From Pseudomonadota bacterium (GTDB taxonomy: Bacteria > Desulfobacterota > Binatia > Binatales > Binataceae), in NCBI GenBank assembly GCA_021324755.1, contig JAJPIL010000021.1, positions 124,001 to 188,000 of the forward strand: a stretch of DNA of 64,000 nucleotides, written 5' to 3'. A program made the translations under genes and the position numbers. The notes under the pieces are model-generated. The model saw nothing but the letters and a program-made list of their open reading frames with translations, was not told the DNA's origin and ran no database searches. The first letter of the stretch is position 1; each line of letters begins with the position of its first letter. This document shows positions 36,373 to 45,719 of this stretch, piece after piece.

Positions 36373-37164
36373 CTACGACATTATTCGTCCAGCGTCGACG
36401 TTGAGCGTCTGTCCGGTCATCCCGGAGGAGGCCGAGCTCGTAAGGAAAAGCGCCACGCGCGCGACTTCCTCCTCGGTGACCATCCGTTCGAGCGCCGCGT
36501 CGGCGTAAAAGGCGCGCCGCACTTGTTCTTCGGGCAGCTTGAGCGCCTCGGCGCGGGCGCGGATTACGCGCTCGATCCGCTCGCCCTCGACCGCGCCCGG
36601 GCAGATACAGTTGACGCGGATGCCGTAGCTTCCCCATTCGCGCGCCAGCGTCTGGGTAAGCCCGATCATCGCCCATTTGGAAGCCGCGTACGGCGCGCGC
36701 AGCGGGTAGCCGATTCGCCCTGCCGCCGACGAGATATTGAGAATGTCGCCGCTTCTTTGCGCCGCCATCACCCTGAGCGCCTCGCGCGAGCAAAGCCATG
36801 CACCGGTGAGGTTTACGTCGAGCGTCTCTTGCCATTCGGCGAGCTCGGTTTCGGTTATCCGTTTGGTCGGCCCGGCGATTCCGGCGTTGTTGACCAAGAT
36901 ATCCAATCTGCCGAACGCCTCGACCGTCTGCTTGATTAGGCGCACGCAGTCGGCCTCTTTGGCGACGTCGGTGGTAATCGCGATCGCCTGGCCACCCATC
37001 CGGACGATCTCGTCGCGCGTTGCCTCGAGCGCCGCGGTCGTGCGTCCGGCAAGCGCGAGCTTGACGCCCGCCTCGGCGTACTTGAGCGCGATTCGCTTGC
37101 CGATTCCGTAGCCGCCGCCCGTAATTACCGCCACCTTGCCCTTGAACTCCTCGCTAAAACCCAT
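36373..37164 (-). CDS. Short-chain dehydrogenase/reductase
   Basis: The 263-residue SDR of the classical type has TGGGYGIGKRIA (NAD(P) loop, residues 15-26), DILVNNAGIAG, the catalytic Ser in ILNISSAAGRIG and YAASKWAMIG with Tyr and Lys, then IRVNCICPGAVEG. The C-terminal end SASSGMTGQTLNVDAG is normal. It oxidises or reduces a small alcohol/ketone. It lies about 80 bases after the PiT gene on the same strand and may be cotranscribed, although no shared function is obvious. Confidence 0.93.
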   Translation of the reverse strand: MGFSEEFKGKVAVITGGGYGIGKRIALKYAEAGVKLALAGRTTAALEATRDEIVRMGGQAIAITTDVAKEADCVRLIKQTVEAFGRLDILVNNAGIAGPTKRITETELAEWQETLDVNLTGAWLCSREALRVMAAQRSGDILNISSAAGRIGYPLRAPYAASKWAMIGLTQTLAREWGSYGIRVNCICPGAVEGERIERVIRARAEALKLPEEQVRRAFYADAALERMVTEEEVARVALFLTSSASSGMTGQTLNVDAGRIMS

Positions 37165-37245
37165 CGCCGCATGCTCCCGATCGTGCTCGAGTGTGTCGTG
37201 TTTTTATAACTTACCGCCGGCCAGGGCGCAAACAACCGCTTCGCT

Positions 37246-38232
37246 TCAAGCTGGAAAGGCGAGATGGAGCGCGCGCGAAAGCCCGTAGCCGAGCGCGAGC
37301 GCCGAGAGCGGTCCGACGACCCATCCAACGACGATTCCCGCCATCGTCGCCCAGTTTACGGTCTTGAGGCCGCGCGCCAGACCGGCGCCGCCGATCGCGC
37401 CGACCAGCGCCTGATTGATCGACGTAAAGTATCCGAAGCCGAGCACCGAGGCGAGCACCACCAGCGCCTGCACCATCTGCGCCGCGCCCGCCATTGCGAG
37501 GTCTAGCCTTGCGATCTCGAAGGCGACGCGCTTAAGCAGCGCTCCGCCCCATCCGACTACTCCCAGCGCGATCGCGACGCCGCCGAGCGCGCCCGCCGCG
37601 AGCGCCGGCCAGCGCAAGGCCGCCACCAGCACGCCGGTTGCGTTGGCGACGTCGTTGGCCCCCATCGCCAGCGACGCCGTCGCGGCCGCGAGCAGCAGCA
37701 TCCTTCGCGCGTTTGCGCGCCTCTGTTCGCCGGCCGCGTCCTTATCCGACGGCGGCGCACCCAGTCCCAGCCGGTCGAGCAAGCGCGTAAAGCCGAAGCC
37801 CAGCGCTGCGGCCGCAAGCGGCGCAAGCGCCCAGAGGGCGACCAGATGGCCGATCGTCGACCAATTCACCGAGCCGTTGCCGGCAAGCGCCACGCCGGCC
37901 ATGCAAAAGACGAAAATCTGGATCGTCGAGGTCGGAAGTTTGAGCCGGTTGTAGAGCGTGGTGAGAAGGAAGGCCGCGGCCAGAGTCGCGCTTGCCTGAC
38001 CCGGGGTCAGATCGTCGGCGCCGACGATTCGGTAGCCGACCGTGTCGAGCACGCCGTGGCTCAAGAAGGCCGCGCCCACAAGCGCCAGCACAGCCATCAA
38101 GCGCAGCGCGCGCCGCTCGGCGATCGCGCCTGTCGCGTACGCCATCCCCATGCACGCGCCCGTGTAATGGGCGCCCATCGCGAAGGCAAACGCCATCGCA
38201 AGCAAAACCGCAACTGCCGACCCAAGCCCCAT
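37246..38232 (-). CDS. PiT family inorganic phosphate transporter
   Basis: The 328-residue membrane protein has the internally duplicated PiT architecture. The C-terminal half has MGANDVANATGVLVAALRWP, the family signature; the N-terminal copy has the variant MGAHYTGACMGMAYATGAI. About nine to ten membrane segments are visible. It is shorter than E. coli PitA (about 500), as in the compact bacterial/archaeal type. It imports phosphate with protons or sodium. It starts only 5 bases after the PAP2-like gene, so the two form an operon that could couple phosphate release and uptake. Confidence 0.88.
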   Translation of the reverse strand: MGLGSAVAVLLAMAFAFAMGAHYTGACMGMAYATGAIAERRALRLMAVLALVGAAFLSHGVLDTVGYRIVGADDLTPGQASATLAAAFLLTTLYNRLKLPTSTIQIFVFCMAGVALAGNGSVNWSTIGHLVALWALAPLAAAALGFGFTRLLDRLGLGAPPSDKDAAGEQRRANARRMLLLAAATASLAMGANDVANATGVLVAALRWPALAAGALGGVAIALGVVGWGGALLKRVAFEIARLDLAMAGAAQMVQALVVLASVLGFGYFTSINQALVGAIGGAGLARGLKTVNWATMAGIVVGWVVGPLSALALGYGLSRALHLAFPA

Positions 38233-38237
38233 CTCGC

Positions 38238-38906
38238 CTACGCGCCGCTCGCCTTGTGCCCCTCGCCGCCTGACTTAGGCTCGTGCCCGGAAAACCGCCG
38301 GCGCAGCGCCACGAGCGGCATCAAAAGGAAAATCCAGAAAAAGCCCGCCAGGTACGACAGCAGAAGGTCGCTCGGCCAATGCGCCCCCATCACGACCCGC
38401 GCCGCCGCGCCCACCGCGAGCCAAAGCCCCAAAAGCGCCGGTATCACGATCCGCCACGGGCGCGGCAGCGCCAGCGCCGCCAGCACCGCCAGGTAGCCGA
38501 AGGTCGCGACGTAAACCAGCGCGAAGATCGACGGAAACGCAAACCCGGAGGGATTTCCCACCACGTGGATCAGCGACGGCGACGGGCGCGGCTGCGCCAC
38601 GTACGGGCTTGCCCATACGTAGAAGAAAAACAGGCCGAAGAAGACCGGAATCGAAAACGCCGCCGCGTGCTCGCCCGCGATCAAGTAGGCCAGCGCCACG
38701 GTTGCGAAAAGCAGCACGATCGAGGCTGGCGGCTCGGCGCTGCGCGTCACGAACTCCGCCCACGGCCCGTAAGGCAAAAGCGCCTGGATCGCGCGCGCAA
38801 GGCTTACGTCGCCCGGCAAATAGGGCATCGCCTTGGCAAGCCTGATAAGCGTCGCTAATCCTCCCGCCCAAAGCGCCATCGCCGCGGCTTTGCTCGCAGT
38901 CCTCAT
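38238..38906 (-). CDS. PAP2-superfamily membrane protein with an altered second motif
   Basis: The start is set at MRTASKAAAM (ATG 38906). The 222-residue protein has about six membrane helices. The third PAP2 motif is intact (ARVVMGAHWPSD, with Arg, His and Asp), and a QPRPSPS block stands for motif 1. Motif 2, normally FPSGHA with a catalytic-acid His, reads FPSIFA, so that His is absent. The protein may be an inactive or altered lipid phosphatase. It forms a tight pair with the downstream PiT transporter. Confidence 0.75.
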   Translation of the reverse strand: MRTASKAAAMALWAGGLATLIRLAKAMPYLPGDVSLARAIQALLPYGPWAEFVTRSAEPPASIVLLFATVALAYLIAGEHAAAFSIPVFFGLFFFYVWASPYVAQPRPSPSLIHVVGNPSGFAFPSIFALVYVATFGYLAVLAALALPRPWRIVIPALLGLWLAVGAAARVVMGAHWPSDLLLSYLAGFFWIFLLMPLVALRRRFSGHEPKSGGEGHKASGA

Positions 38907-39117
38907 CGCTAAAAAGCTTCCCCTCTCAACGCACGAGATTTTCTTTCTGCCCGCCCGCAGCGTGCCAAAGAGGCCCTCGCGCGAAGGCGCGCACGCGACG
39001 GGCTTGCTTGCGCCGCGCTCGGTCGAGCGTAGGCCGACGCCGGCGCAAAGGAAATTGTTGCAGGAAGCGCGGCGCGATTCGACCCCGCGCAACATAAAGA
39101 CTTGCCGCTCGATACAC

Positions 39118-39146
39118 TTGATACATAAGCGCGCTTTATATATAAG
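39118..39146 (+). promoter_or_regulatory. Sigma-70-like promoter of the gluconate dehydrogenase-like pair
   Basis: TTGATA (39118-39123), a 17-base spacer and TATAAG (39141-39146) in an AT-rich patch make a strong promoter candidate about 80 bases before the ATG at 39228. It would drive the Tat-exported subunit and the GMC oxidoreductase together. Confidence 0.6.
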
Positions 39147-39227
39147 CGCAATTAATACACATCGCTTGCGCGCAGCTGAGAGGATCGAAGCCTCTTAAGC
39201 TCTCGCGCAAAAAAGGGGGGCAACCTT

Positions 39228-39758
39228 ATGGATGTCGACCGACGGGAGTTTCTGACGTTGGTGGGATGCTCGGCGCTGGCGCTGAGCGCAGGGGCGCTTT
39301 TGGGCGCAAAGCCGACGCTTTCATGGGCGGCGACAACCGACGACCTGGGCCGTGCGACAAACCTCGATACGCTTTACGCCGCAGTCGAGCGAATCGTGCC
39401 GCACGCCGACCCAGAGCTCAAAGAGCTCGCCCGGCAGACCGCACGCGCGATCGCGATGCGGGCGCAAAGCGATCCGGCATTGAGGCAGACGGTCGAGCAA
39501 GTGGTGGGCGAGCTGGATGAGCGCGCACAGAAAACCTACAACCGCCCGTTCGCCAAACTAATCGCCGAGCAGCAAATCATAATCATGGAGCAAATTCAGT
39601 CTTCGCGCGCTTTCCAGCATCTGGTCAACCAGGTACTGGCCGACTACTACGACAAGCCCCAGGTATGGCACGCGCTGGGCTATCCCGGGCCGGTCAACGA
39701 CCACGAGCATATGGAAGGCGGCTATCTGGCGCGCGGCTACGACAAGCTCGATTGGTAG
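39228..39758 (+). CDS. Gluconate 2-dehydrogenase subunit 3-like Tat protein
   Basis: The 176-residue protein opens with a twin-Arg signal (DRREFLTLVGCSALALSAGA, residues 4-23). The mature part has the subunit-3 pattern: LYAAVERIVPHADPE, RPFAKLIAEQQIIIMEQIQSS, and a C-terminal DYYDKPQVWHALGYPGP with GGYLARGYDKLDW. The small subunit piggybacks the flavoprotein through Tat and aids its assembly. Only 24 bases separate it from the GMC gene, so they form one unit. The ribosome site is G-rich. Confidence 0.85.
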   Translation: MDVDRREFLTLVGCSALALSAGALLGAKPTLSWAATTDDLGRATNLDTLYAAVERIVPHADPELKELARQTARAIAMRAQSDPALRQTVEQVVGELDERAQKTYNRPFAKLIAEQQIIIMEQIQSSRAFQHLVNQVLADYYDKPQVWHALGYPGPVNDHEHMEGGYLARGYDKLDW

Positions 39759-39782
39759 ACGGACTTTGGGGAGGACAGGACG

Positions 39783-41369
39783 ATGGCGAAATTTCCACTC
39801 GACGAACCCGTGGACGTATGCGTGATCGGCACCGGAGCGGGCGGCGGAAACGTAATCCGCCAGCTGTGCACGGCCGGCGTCAAGGTGGTGGCGCTCGAGG
39901 CCGGGCCGCGCTTCGACCCGCACAAGGACTTCGTCAACAACGAATGGGTGATGTTCAAAAAGACGGCCTGGCTCGACCGGGTTCTGGGAGACGGCGCCGA
40001 CCAGACCGGGTTGCCGATTTGGTTGGCCAAAGGCGTGGGCGGCACGACCATCCATTGGGCGGGCGCTTCGCTGAGGCTTCAGGCCCACGAATTCAAGACC
40101 AAGACGGTCTACGGCAATATCGACGGCGCCAATCTGGAGGACTGGCCGCTTACGCTCGACGAGCTTTTGCCTTACTACGAGAAGGCTGAGCGGTACATGG
40201 GCGTGGCGGGACGCGTGCAGCCCGCGCCGATCGGCAACACGAATTTTCTGGTGATGAAGAAAGGGGCCGACAAGCTCGGCCTCGACGCCCATCCGGGCAC
40301 GATGGCGATAAACGCGCGCGGGCCGTACGACGGGCGGCCGCAATGCATGCAGTGCGGCTTCTGCTTCCAGGGATGCACGCCGATGGCCAAGTGGAGCACG
40401 CTCTACGAGGCGATACCCAAGGCCGAAGCGACCGGCAACCTCGACCTGCGCACGCACGCGATGGCGCTGCGAATCGAGACCGACGGCTCGGGCAAAGCCA
40501 AAAGCGTCATCTACGCTACCCCCGACGGCCAGCATCACGAACAGCGCGCCCGCGTAGTCGTCGTCGCCTGCAACAGCATCCAGACCCCGCGCCTTCTGCT
40601 CAATTCGGCCTCCTCGCAGTTTCCCCACGGCCTTGCCAACGGCAGCGGCCAGGTCGGCAAAAACTACACGCGCCATCTCACCGCCTCGGTCTACGCGATC
40701 TTCCCGAAGCCGGTCCACGCCTACAAGGGAATCACCATGATGGGGATTATCGAGAACTACGCCGGCCATGACCCCGCCGCGCGCGGCTTCGCCGGTGGCT
40801 TCTACTTCGAGACGATCATGCTCGGCCCAGCCTTCCTTTCCGTGTTCGTCACGCCCGGACCCGATACCTCGACGGCCGATGCCCGCGCCGCCTGGGGCGA
40901 ACCGCTCAAGAACCTGATGGAAAACTACACGCACGTGGCCGGGATGTGGATCGTCGGCGAGGATTTGCCCACGCCTGGCAAATTCGTAAGCCTCCATCCC
41001 ACGCAGAAAGACCAGTACGGGATGCCCGTGCCGGTCGTCACCGTCAACGACCATCCCAACGACAAGGCGATGCGCAAGTTCGCGTGGGAGCGCGGGCGCG
41101 ATATCTTCGAGGCTGCCGGCGCGGTCAAGGTCTACTACACCCCGCCCTATCCGGCCACCCACAATCTGGGGACGTGCCGGATGGGTGCCGATCCGTCGAG
41201 CTCGGTGGTCAACGCTTACGGCCAGGCGCACGAAGTGAAAAACCTGTTCATCGCCGACGGCAGCGTCTTCACCACGTCGGCGGCCGAAAACCCGACGCTT
41301 ACGATCTCGGCGCTCGCGATCCGGCAGGCCGAGCATATAATCGACAAGATGAAGCGGCGCGAGCTTTAA
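39783..41369 (+). CDS. GMC-family FAD oxidoreductase, gluconate 2-dehydrogenase large-subunit type
   Basis: The 528-residue protein starts after GGGGAGGAC. It has the FAD-binding GTGAGGGNVIRQL and LEAGPR near residues 17-42, the GMC block GVGGTTIHWAGASLRL, a Cys motif MQCGFCFQGCTP, and the C-terminal PATHNLGTCRMG and DGSVFTTSAAENPTLTI. The last includes the conserved active-site His region. It should oxidise a sugar acid, sugar or sugar alcohol in the periplasm with the Tat subunit. The usual cytochrome c subunit is not adjacent, so electron transfer is unresolved. Confidence 0.9.
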   Translation: MAKFPLDEPVDVCVIGTGAGGGNVIRQLCTAGVKVVALEAGPRFDPHKDFVNNEWVMFKKTAWLDRVLGDGADQTGLPIWLAKGVGGTTIHWAGASLRLQAHEFKTKTVYGNIDGANLEDWPLTLDELLPYYEKAERYMGVAGRVQPAPIGNTNFLVMKKGADKLGLDAHPGTMAINARGPYDGRPQCMQCGFCFQGCTPMAKWSTLYEAIPKAEATGNLDLRTHAMALRIETDGSGKAKSVIYATPDGQHHEQRARVVVVACNSIQTPRLLLNSASSQFPHGLANGSGQVGKNYTRHLTASVYAIFPKPVHAYKGITMMGIIENYAGHDPAARGFAGGFYFETIMLGPAFLSVFVTPGPDTSTADARAAWGEPLKNLMENYTHVAGMWIVGEDLPTPGKFVSLHPTQKDQYGMPVPVVTVNDHPNDKAMRKFAWERGRDIFEAAGAVKVYYTPPYPATHNLGTCRMGADPSSSVVNAYGQAHEVKNLFIADGSVFTTSAAENPTLTISALAIRQAEHIIDKMKRREL

Positions 41370-41394
41370 AGCGTAGGCGGCCGCGACGACGTGG

Positions 41395-41706
41395 ATGGAG
41401 GCAGGATGGATTAAAATTTCCGAACGTGCCGTAAGCGTCGAGGTCGCGGCGCGTCCGATGGCTTCGCGCAGCGAGATTCTGGGCGTCACAGCGCGCGGGC
41501 TCGTCGTCGCCCTTGCCGCGCCCGCCGAAAAAGGCAAGGCGAACGACGAGCTGCGCGCGCTCCTGGCGCGGCTTTTGGGCGTAGAGCGCTCCAAAGTCGA
41601 AATCGCACGCGGAGGCACCTCGCGAAGGAAAATCGTCCGCATCGAAACCCCAGACCCGAAGCGACTAGCCCAAAAGCTTCTTGCCTTGCGCCCCAAAGCG
41701 TCATAA
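41395..41706 (+). CDS. DUF167 (YggU-type) protein
   Basis: The 103-residue protein matches the DUF167 family: RPMASRSEILGV, LVVALAAPAEKGKANDEL and GVERSKVEIARGGTSRRKIVRI. The small alpha/beta fold is highly conserved in bacteria and its role is unknown. The chosen ATG at 41395 follows the GMC gene by 26 bases without a strong ribosome site. The first 10 residues are uncertain. Confidence 0.82.
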   Translation: MEAGWIKISERAVSVEVAARPMASRSEILGVTARGLVVALAAPAEKGKANDELRALLARLLGVERSKVEIARGGTSRRKIVRIETPDPKRLAQKLLALRPKAS

Positions 41707-41873
41707 AGTTTCCCCAGGCGAGAGCTGCGTTCGGCACGCGAGGCGCCCGAAGCGCGCGGCGCAAGCGTAAAACGCCTTGCGACAAGCCGCCTTATGGCGC
41801 GCGCCGCCGGCGCTTTTGCAAGGCGGCTTTCGGACGCAGCCGGTTTTCGCAAAAACTTCTAGGCGCACAAAAC

Positions 41874-42278
41874 GTGTACGGCTCAGAGTGCAAAGCTCGA
41901 ACGATTGCCGGCGTGGCGGCGGCGATACTTGCGCTTGCCGGATGCGTCACTACCGACAGCTCGCCCGCTCTCGAGCAGGCGCGGCTCGAGCTTTTGCGCG
42001 AACAGATCGAGCTTACCAAACTCAATATCGAGCTCACCAAGGAGACGCTTGCGCGGATGCGCGCCGACAAGCAGGCCACCGAGCAAAGCCAGAAGGCCGC
42101 CGCGCGCGAGCGCGAGGCCCATCGCAGGGCCGCCGTCGCCGTGCTTAGGAGCCTTGCTCAGCGCAAGACCGGGCATGAGCGAAAAGTGGTAGAAAGCCTC
42201 GCCGATTGGGTCGAGGCGGGCGGCGACCCCGACAGCGCGCTTCGGGCGGTTGCGCCCGGCGGCGGGCTTGCGCAGTAG
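41874..42278 (+). CDS. Small coiled-coil lipoprotein
   Basis: A GTG start gives 134 residues: short basic region, hydrophobic helix and lipobox LAGC (Cys24), then a heptad-rich helix (QARLELLREQIELTKLNIEL) likely to form a coiled coil, and an Ala/Arg-rich second half ending in Gly. It would be anchored in a membrane leaflet facing the periplasm. No family is recognised. It stands alone. The start codon is not certain. Confidence 0.6.
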   Translation: MYGSECKARTIAGVAAAILALAGCVTTDSSPALEQARLELLREQIELTKLNIELTKETLARMRADKQATEQSQKAAAREREAHRRAAVAVLRSLAQRKTGHERKVVESLADWVEAGGDPDSALRAVAPGGGLAQ

Positions 42279-42445
42279 CGCGCCGCGCAAATCGAAGGCT
42301 TGGAACTCCCCAGGACGAGCAAGCGCGCGCAAACAAAAAACAAGAGCGCTCTGCCCGCGCGCATATCGAGGTTTTAGCTAGCGCGCGAGTCGATTTTTGT
42401 TTTTCGAGCGCTCGAAAGCGCCGGTGCGAAGAAGGGCAAGATGCT

Positions 42446-43123
42446 TCAAGCGCGCCGGTTCGAGGCGATCTCGACGTCCGTGCGATAGAGCCGGTAAGCT
42501 TCCGCGTACTCCATCACGCGCGCCACTTCCTCGATAAAGGCGTCGTCGTAGCCTGCGCGCTTGAGCAAGTAGAAGCCCATCTCCATTCCGGACGAGATTC
42601 CGCCGGCGGTGATTATTCGGCCGGCGTCCACCACGCGCGCCCGGCTGATTCGGCATCGCGGCGCGATCTTCGCAAGCCGCTCGATCGGCACCATCCCGCG
42701 CGCCGACGCCTCGACCGCGTCCGGCTCCTTGCGGTTGGTTGCGACCAGCCCGTCGAGCAGCCCCATCATCCCGTAGATCCACGAGCCCGTGCACACACTC
42801 GTAAGAAGGCACGACTCGGGCAGCTCGCGGATAAACTCGTGCAGCCGCCGGTTATGCATCTCCTGGCGCGTGCCGAAGCCGCCGGGAATCAAAAACGCGT
42901 CCATCGCCGGCCGGTCGGCAAAGGCGTAGTTCGGCAATACGGTGAAACCCGCCTGCGCCTGAACCGGCCGCATCGCCTCGGCCACGAAAAACACGTCGAG
43001 CTCTGGGTCGTAGCGCCGCGCCACGGAAAAGACGCCGTACGGCGCGGCGAAATCGACGATCTCGGCGTCCTTGAAAATGTAGATTCCAAGCCTGAAGCCC
43101 GCCTTGCGCGCCTGATCCGCCAT
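42446..43123 (-). CDS. DJ-1/PfpI family protein
   Basis: The 225-residue protein has the DJ-1/PfpI glutamine-amidotransferase-like fold. IFKDAEIVDFAAPYGVF contains the conserved acidic residue, and FLIPGGFGTR with SVCTGSWIYGMMGLLDG holds the nucleophile Cys in the nucleophile elbow. ITAGGISSGMEMGFYLL is the usual later block. The sequence is closest in style to isonitrile hydratase and transcription-regulator-type members, but lacks an AraC domain. A chaperone, hydratase or glyoxalase role is possible. It is 200 bases from the aldehyde dehydrogenase gene on the same strand. Confidence 0.88.
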   Translation of the reverse strand: MADQARKAGFRLGIYIFKDAEIVDFAAPYGVFSVARRYDPELDVFFVAEAMRPVQAQAGFTVLPNYAFADRPAMDAFLIPGGFGTRQEMHNRRLHEFIRELPESCLLTSVCTGSWIYGMMGLLDGLVATNRKEPDAVEASARGMVPIERLAKIAPRCRISRARVVDAGRIITAGGISSGMEMGFYLLKRAGYDDAFIEEVARVMEYAEAYRLYRTDVEIASNRRA

Positions 43124-43322
43124 CGCTTTTTAACCCTTCCCTTTCGTTTCAATCCGAGTTGTCGCACGCGTCGGCCACGTGTGCCGCGCTGGGGCTTGCG
43201 CCCGCGCCCGAATTAGGTGCTGTTTTTCAATCTCGCACAAAGCGGCGCGGCGAACAAACCGCCGAGCGCGAAGGGCTTAGGCGCGCGGCGAGCTGTTTTT
43301 GCCTGGGGTGTGGAGGCGCTTG

Positions 43323-44915
43323 TCAGCGGTCGGGCGGCAGCAGCACGTAGTCGGGGAAGTTTCCGTACAGTCGTTCGCCAGGCTCGCCCTGGGTCACGGC
43401 CTCGACCAAAAGCCGTCCGCCGACGAAGCATCCCTTCCACGATTGGCCGAGCCCGCCGAAGGTCTCCTCGCGGTCGCCGCGCGAGCGCATCTCGTTGATT
43501 CCCACCTTGTAGGCGCGTATCTCCTTGGCTACGGTGGCGGCGAGCTTCAAGTCGTCGGTGGCGATCGAGCCGACCAGCGCCCCGTTCGAGACGTTCATCT
43601 CGGCGATAAGCTCGTCGAGCCGGTCGACCAGGACGATCGTGTCCACCGGGCCGAAGGGCTCGTTGTAGTAGAGATGGCAGTTGCGCGGCACGTTCATCAG
43701 CGCCACCGGCGCCATGTAGGCCGAGGTATCCTGGTTGGGGAGAAAAGCGCTGCTGTCGAGCTCGCCTTGGTAAAGCGCGACCGCGCCCTTGCCGAGCGCC
43801 TCGCTTACGTGCACGCGCAGCTCTTCGACCTTGGCTAGATTGATAAGCGGGCCGTAGTCATAGTTCGGCAGCTCCTCCTTGGGACCGGTGACGAGCACGG
43901 GATGGCCGATGCGGATCGAGCGCAAAACGGGCAGATAGACGTCGAGGAAGCGCGGGAAGAGGCTGCGTTCGATGACGAAGCGGATATAGGCGGTACATCG
44001 CTGCTTGCCGTACTGGAAGCCCTTGCGCAATTGCTTGGCGAGCTTGTCCCACTGGGAGAACTTCCAGATGCCGTAGGCGTTGACGCCCTCCATCTCGAGC
44101 ATGTAGCGGCGCGACTGGTCGTGGAGGTAGGCGGCGATAATACCGCCGTTGGTCTTGCCGCCCACGAACGAGAGGCAGGCGATCTCGGGATGGCGCACCA
44201 GGGGCTCGCTCAGATGGGCGCCCGAGCCGCTCACCAGCGAGACCGGAAGCTTATGGCGCCGCGCAAGCCCCATCGCCACGGTCAGCGTGAACAGACCGCC
44301 GTCGGTCGGCGTCTTGGCGATCACCGTGTTGCCGCAAAGCAGCTGCACCAAGACGGCGTGCATGATGACCGACATCGGATAGTTCCACGACGCGATGTTC
44401 GAGACGAGCCCGAGCGGTTTGCGCTTGCCCAGCATCTGCTCGATATTCTCGACGTACCACTCCACACCCGAGATGCAGCGGTCGACGTCGGCTTGGGCAA
44501 GCTCGAGCGGCTTGCCGATCTCCCACATCAGCAGGTAGACGAGCAGGTCGCGATGTTCGCGCAGGCTCCGTACGCATTCGCTTACACGCCGCTTGCGCTC
44601 GTCGAGGTCGACACGCGAGTAGGTGGCGAACTCGCGGGCGGCGAACTCGACCGCGCGGCGCGCCGTCTCCGCGTCCACCATCGGCAGCATCCCCAAAAGC
44701 GTGCCGTCGTTGGCGGAATGGAAGGGGCGCGGATGGCCCGGCTCTTTCCATTCGCCCTCGATCAGGTTGAGCACCTGTCCGTCGGACGTAAACGCCTCGG
44801 GCACCACGCTCTTCATCCACGCCTTCAAGTTTTCCCATCGCGCCGGCTCGTAAATATGTGGTATACGAGCGTCGGTGACCGATGCAGCCTCGATTCCGCC
44901 GTTGAACTTGTCCAT
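43323..44915 (-). CDS. Aldehyde dehydrogenase
   Basis: The 530-residue NAD(P)-linked aldehyde dehydrogenase starts after GGGGAGG. It has the cofactor region LVSNIASWNYPMSVIMHAV and the following LVQLLCGNTVIAK, a glutamate segment MLEMEGVNAYGIW, and the catalytic Cys in FQYGKQRCTAYIRF. The NEPFGPVDTIVLVD and FGGLGQSWKG blocks are family standard. The usual KPSE after the cofactor loop is KTPTDGG here, a slight deviation. It oxidises an unknown aldehyde, plausibly the product of alcohol dehydrogenases in the window. Confidence 0.93.
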   Translation of the reverse strand: MDKFNGGIEAASVTDARIPHIYEPARWENLKAWMKSVVPEAFTSDGQVLNLIEGEWKEPGHPRPFHSANDGTLLGMLPMVDAETARRAVEFAAREFATYSRVDLDERKRRVSECVRSLREHRDLLVYLLMWEIGKPLELAQADVDRCISGVEWYVENIEQMLGKRKPLGLVSNIASWNYPMSVIMHAVLVQLLCGNTVIAKTPTDGGLFTLTVAMGLARRHKLPVSLVSGSGAHLSEPLVRHPEIACLSFVGGKTNGGIIAAYLHDQSRRYMLEMEGVNAYGIWKFSQWDKLAKQLRKGFQYGKQRCTAYIRFVIERSLFPRFLDVYLPVLRSIRIGHPVLVTGPKEELPNYDYGPLINLAKVEELRVHVSEALGKGAVALYQGELDSSAFLPNQDTSAYMAPVALMNVPRNCHLYYNEPFGPVDTIVLVDRLDELIAEMNVSNGALVGSIATDDLKLAATVAKEIRAYKVGINEMRSRGDREETFGGLGQSWKGCFVGGRLLVEAVTQGEPGERLYGNFPDYVLLPPDR

Positions 44916-45719
44916 TGTCGCCTCCCCAACTTAAAACAAACTACCTTCGCAAACCCGCTCCACGCCTAAAGCGCCTATTCGCTAAGCCCACTGGCTTGCG
45001 CGCGCGCCAACGACAGCCTTGCCCCGGCCAGCTTTGACGCGCCCACGTCGGGCAAAACACAGGCACCGCCCCCGCGCAAGCAAGGCGCAAGCGCACAGAA
45101 TTCAGTCGGACGAAAGCCCCGCGCCGCAAAGGCCAGGGACACCGCTAAGTTCGCAGCACAGGCATCCGAGGCGCGCCAGAATCCCGGCCCAGCACAAAAA
45201 GCGCGCCCGAATACGAGGTACGGGAAATCTATAAAAGCGTATCCTTTCGCCGATCGCAAGCCCCCGCGCCTTTCGAGGCTGCCCCGCCAAGCACCGTCCG
45301 ATAACGATTCTGCCCGTTCGGGCAAGCTTAGGCGCGAGCAGCTCTTTGCGCACGGCGAAGCGATCAGGCGCGCGCTTGCACGCAGGCAGGTGAATCCGCG
45401 CAAGTCAAGCCTTTTCTGCCCGCCGGACAGAAGCCTGCACGCCGGCGCTCGGGGCCCAGAAGCGGAGCTTAGCGCGCGCTTGCTTGCGGGGTAGCGTCGG
45501 CGACAATTGTGCTATAGTGATCGGCAAACGCCAGAACGACGGCACGGGCGCGTGCGCGTTGGGCGCTGCGCCCGCTCGGGCGAGCGGGGACGGTCCTGGG
45601 ATGGGCGGGCGCGCGCGGGTCGAGCGCCAAATAAACCTTACGTCCGTTGCGCCTTGTACGGCTTTACCAGCGCGCGCCCGGGTAGGCGCTCTGGCTCAAA
45701 TTCGGGGAGAAGGAATGAG
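44916..45719 (+). promoter_or_regulatory. Divergent intergenic region with an extended -10 promoter for the YqgE-like gene
   Basis: The 800-base gap holds no credible gene. TGCTATAGT at 45510-45518 is an extended -10 element (TGn followed by TATAGT) on the plus strand; no good -35 is present, as is usual for extended -10 promoters. It gives a leader of about 200 bases for the gene at 45720. I see nothing else supportable in this gap. Confidence 0.4.

Noticed and set aside
39558-41852. Very long minus-strand open frame (764 codons) opposite the GMC oxidoreductase
   Set aside because: It lies wholly antisense to strongly recognisable genes. GC-rich third positions remove stops from the antisense frame; the composition is Arg/Ala/Val/His-rich without any domain.
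44975-45403. Minus-strand frame of 142 codons in the gap before the YqgE-like gene
   Set aside because: Cys/Arg/Ala-rich composition, no ribosome site and no domain; overlapping frames in other phases are equally long.
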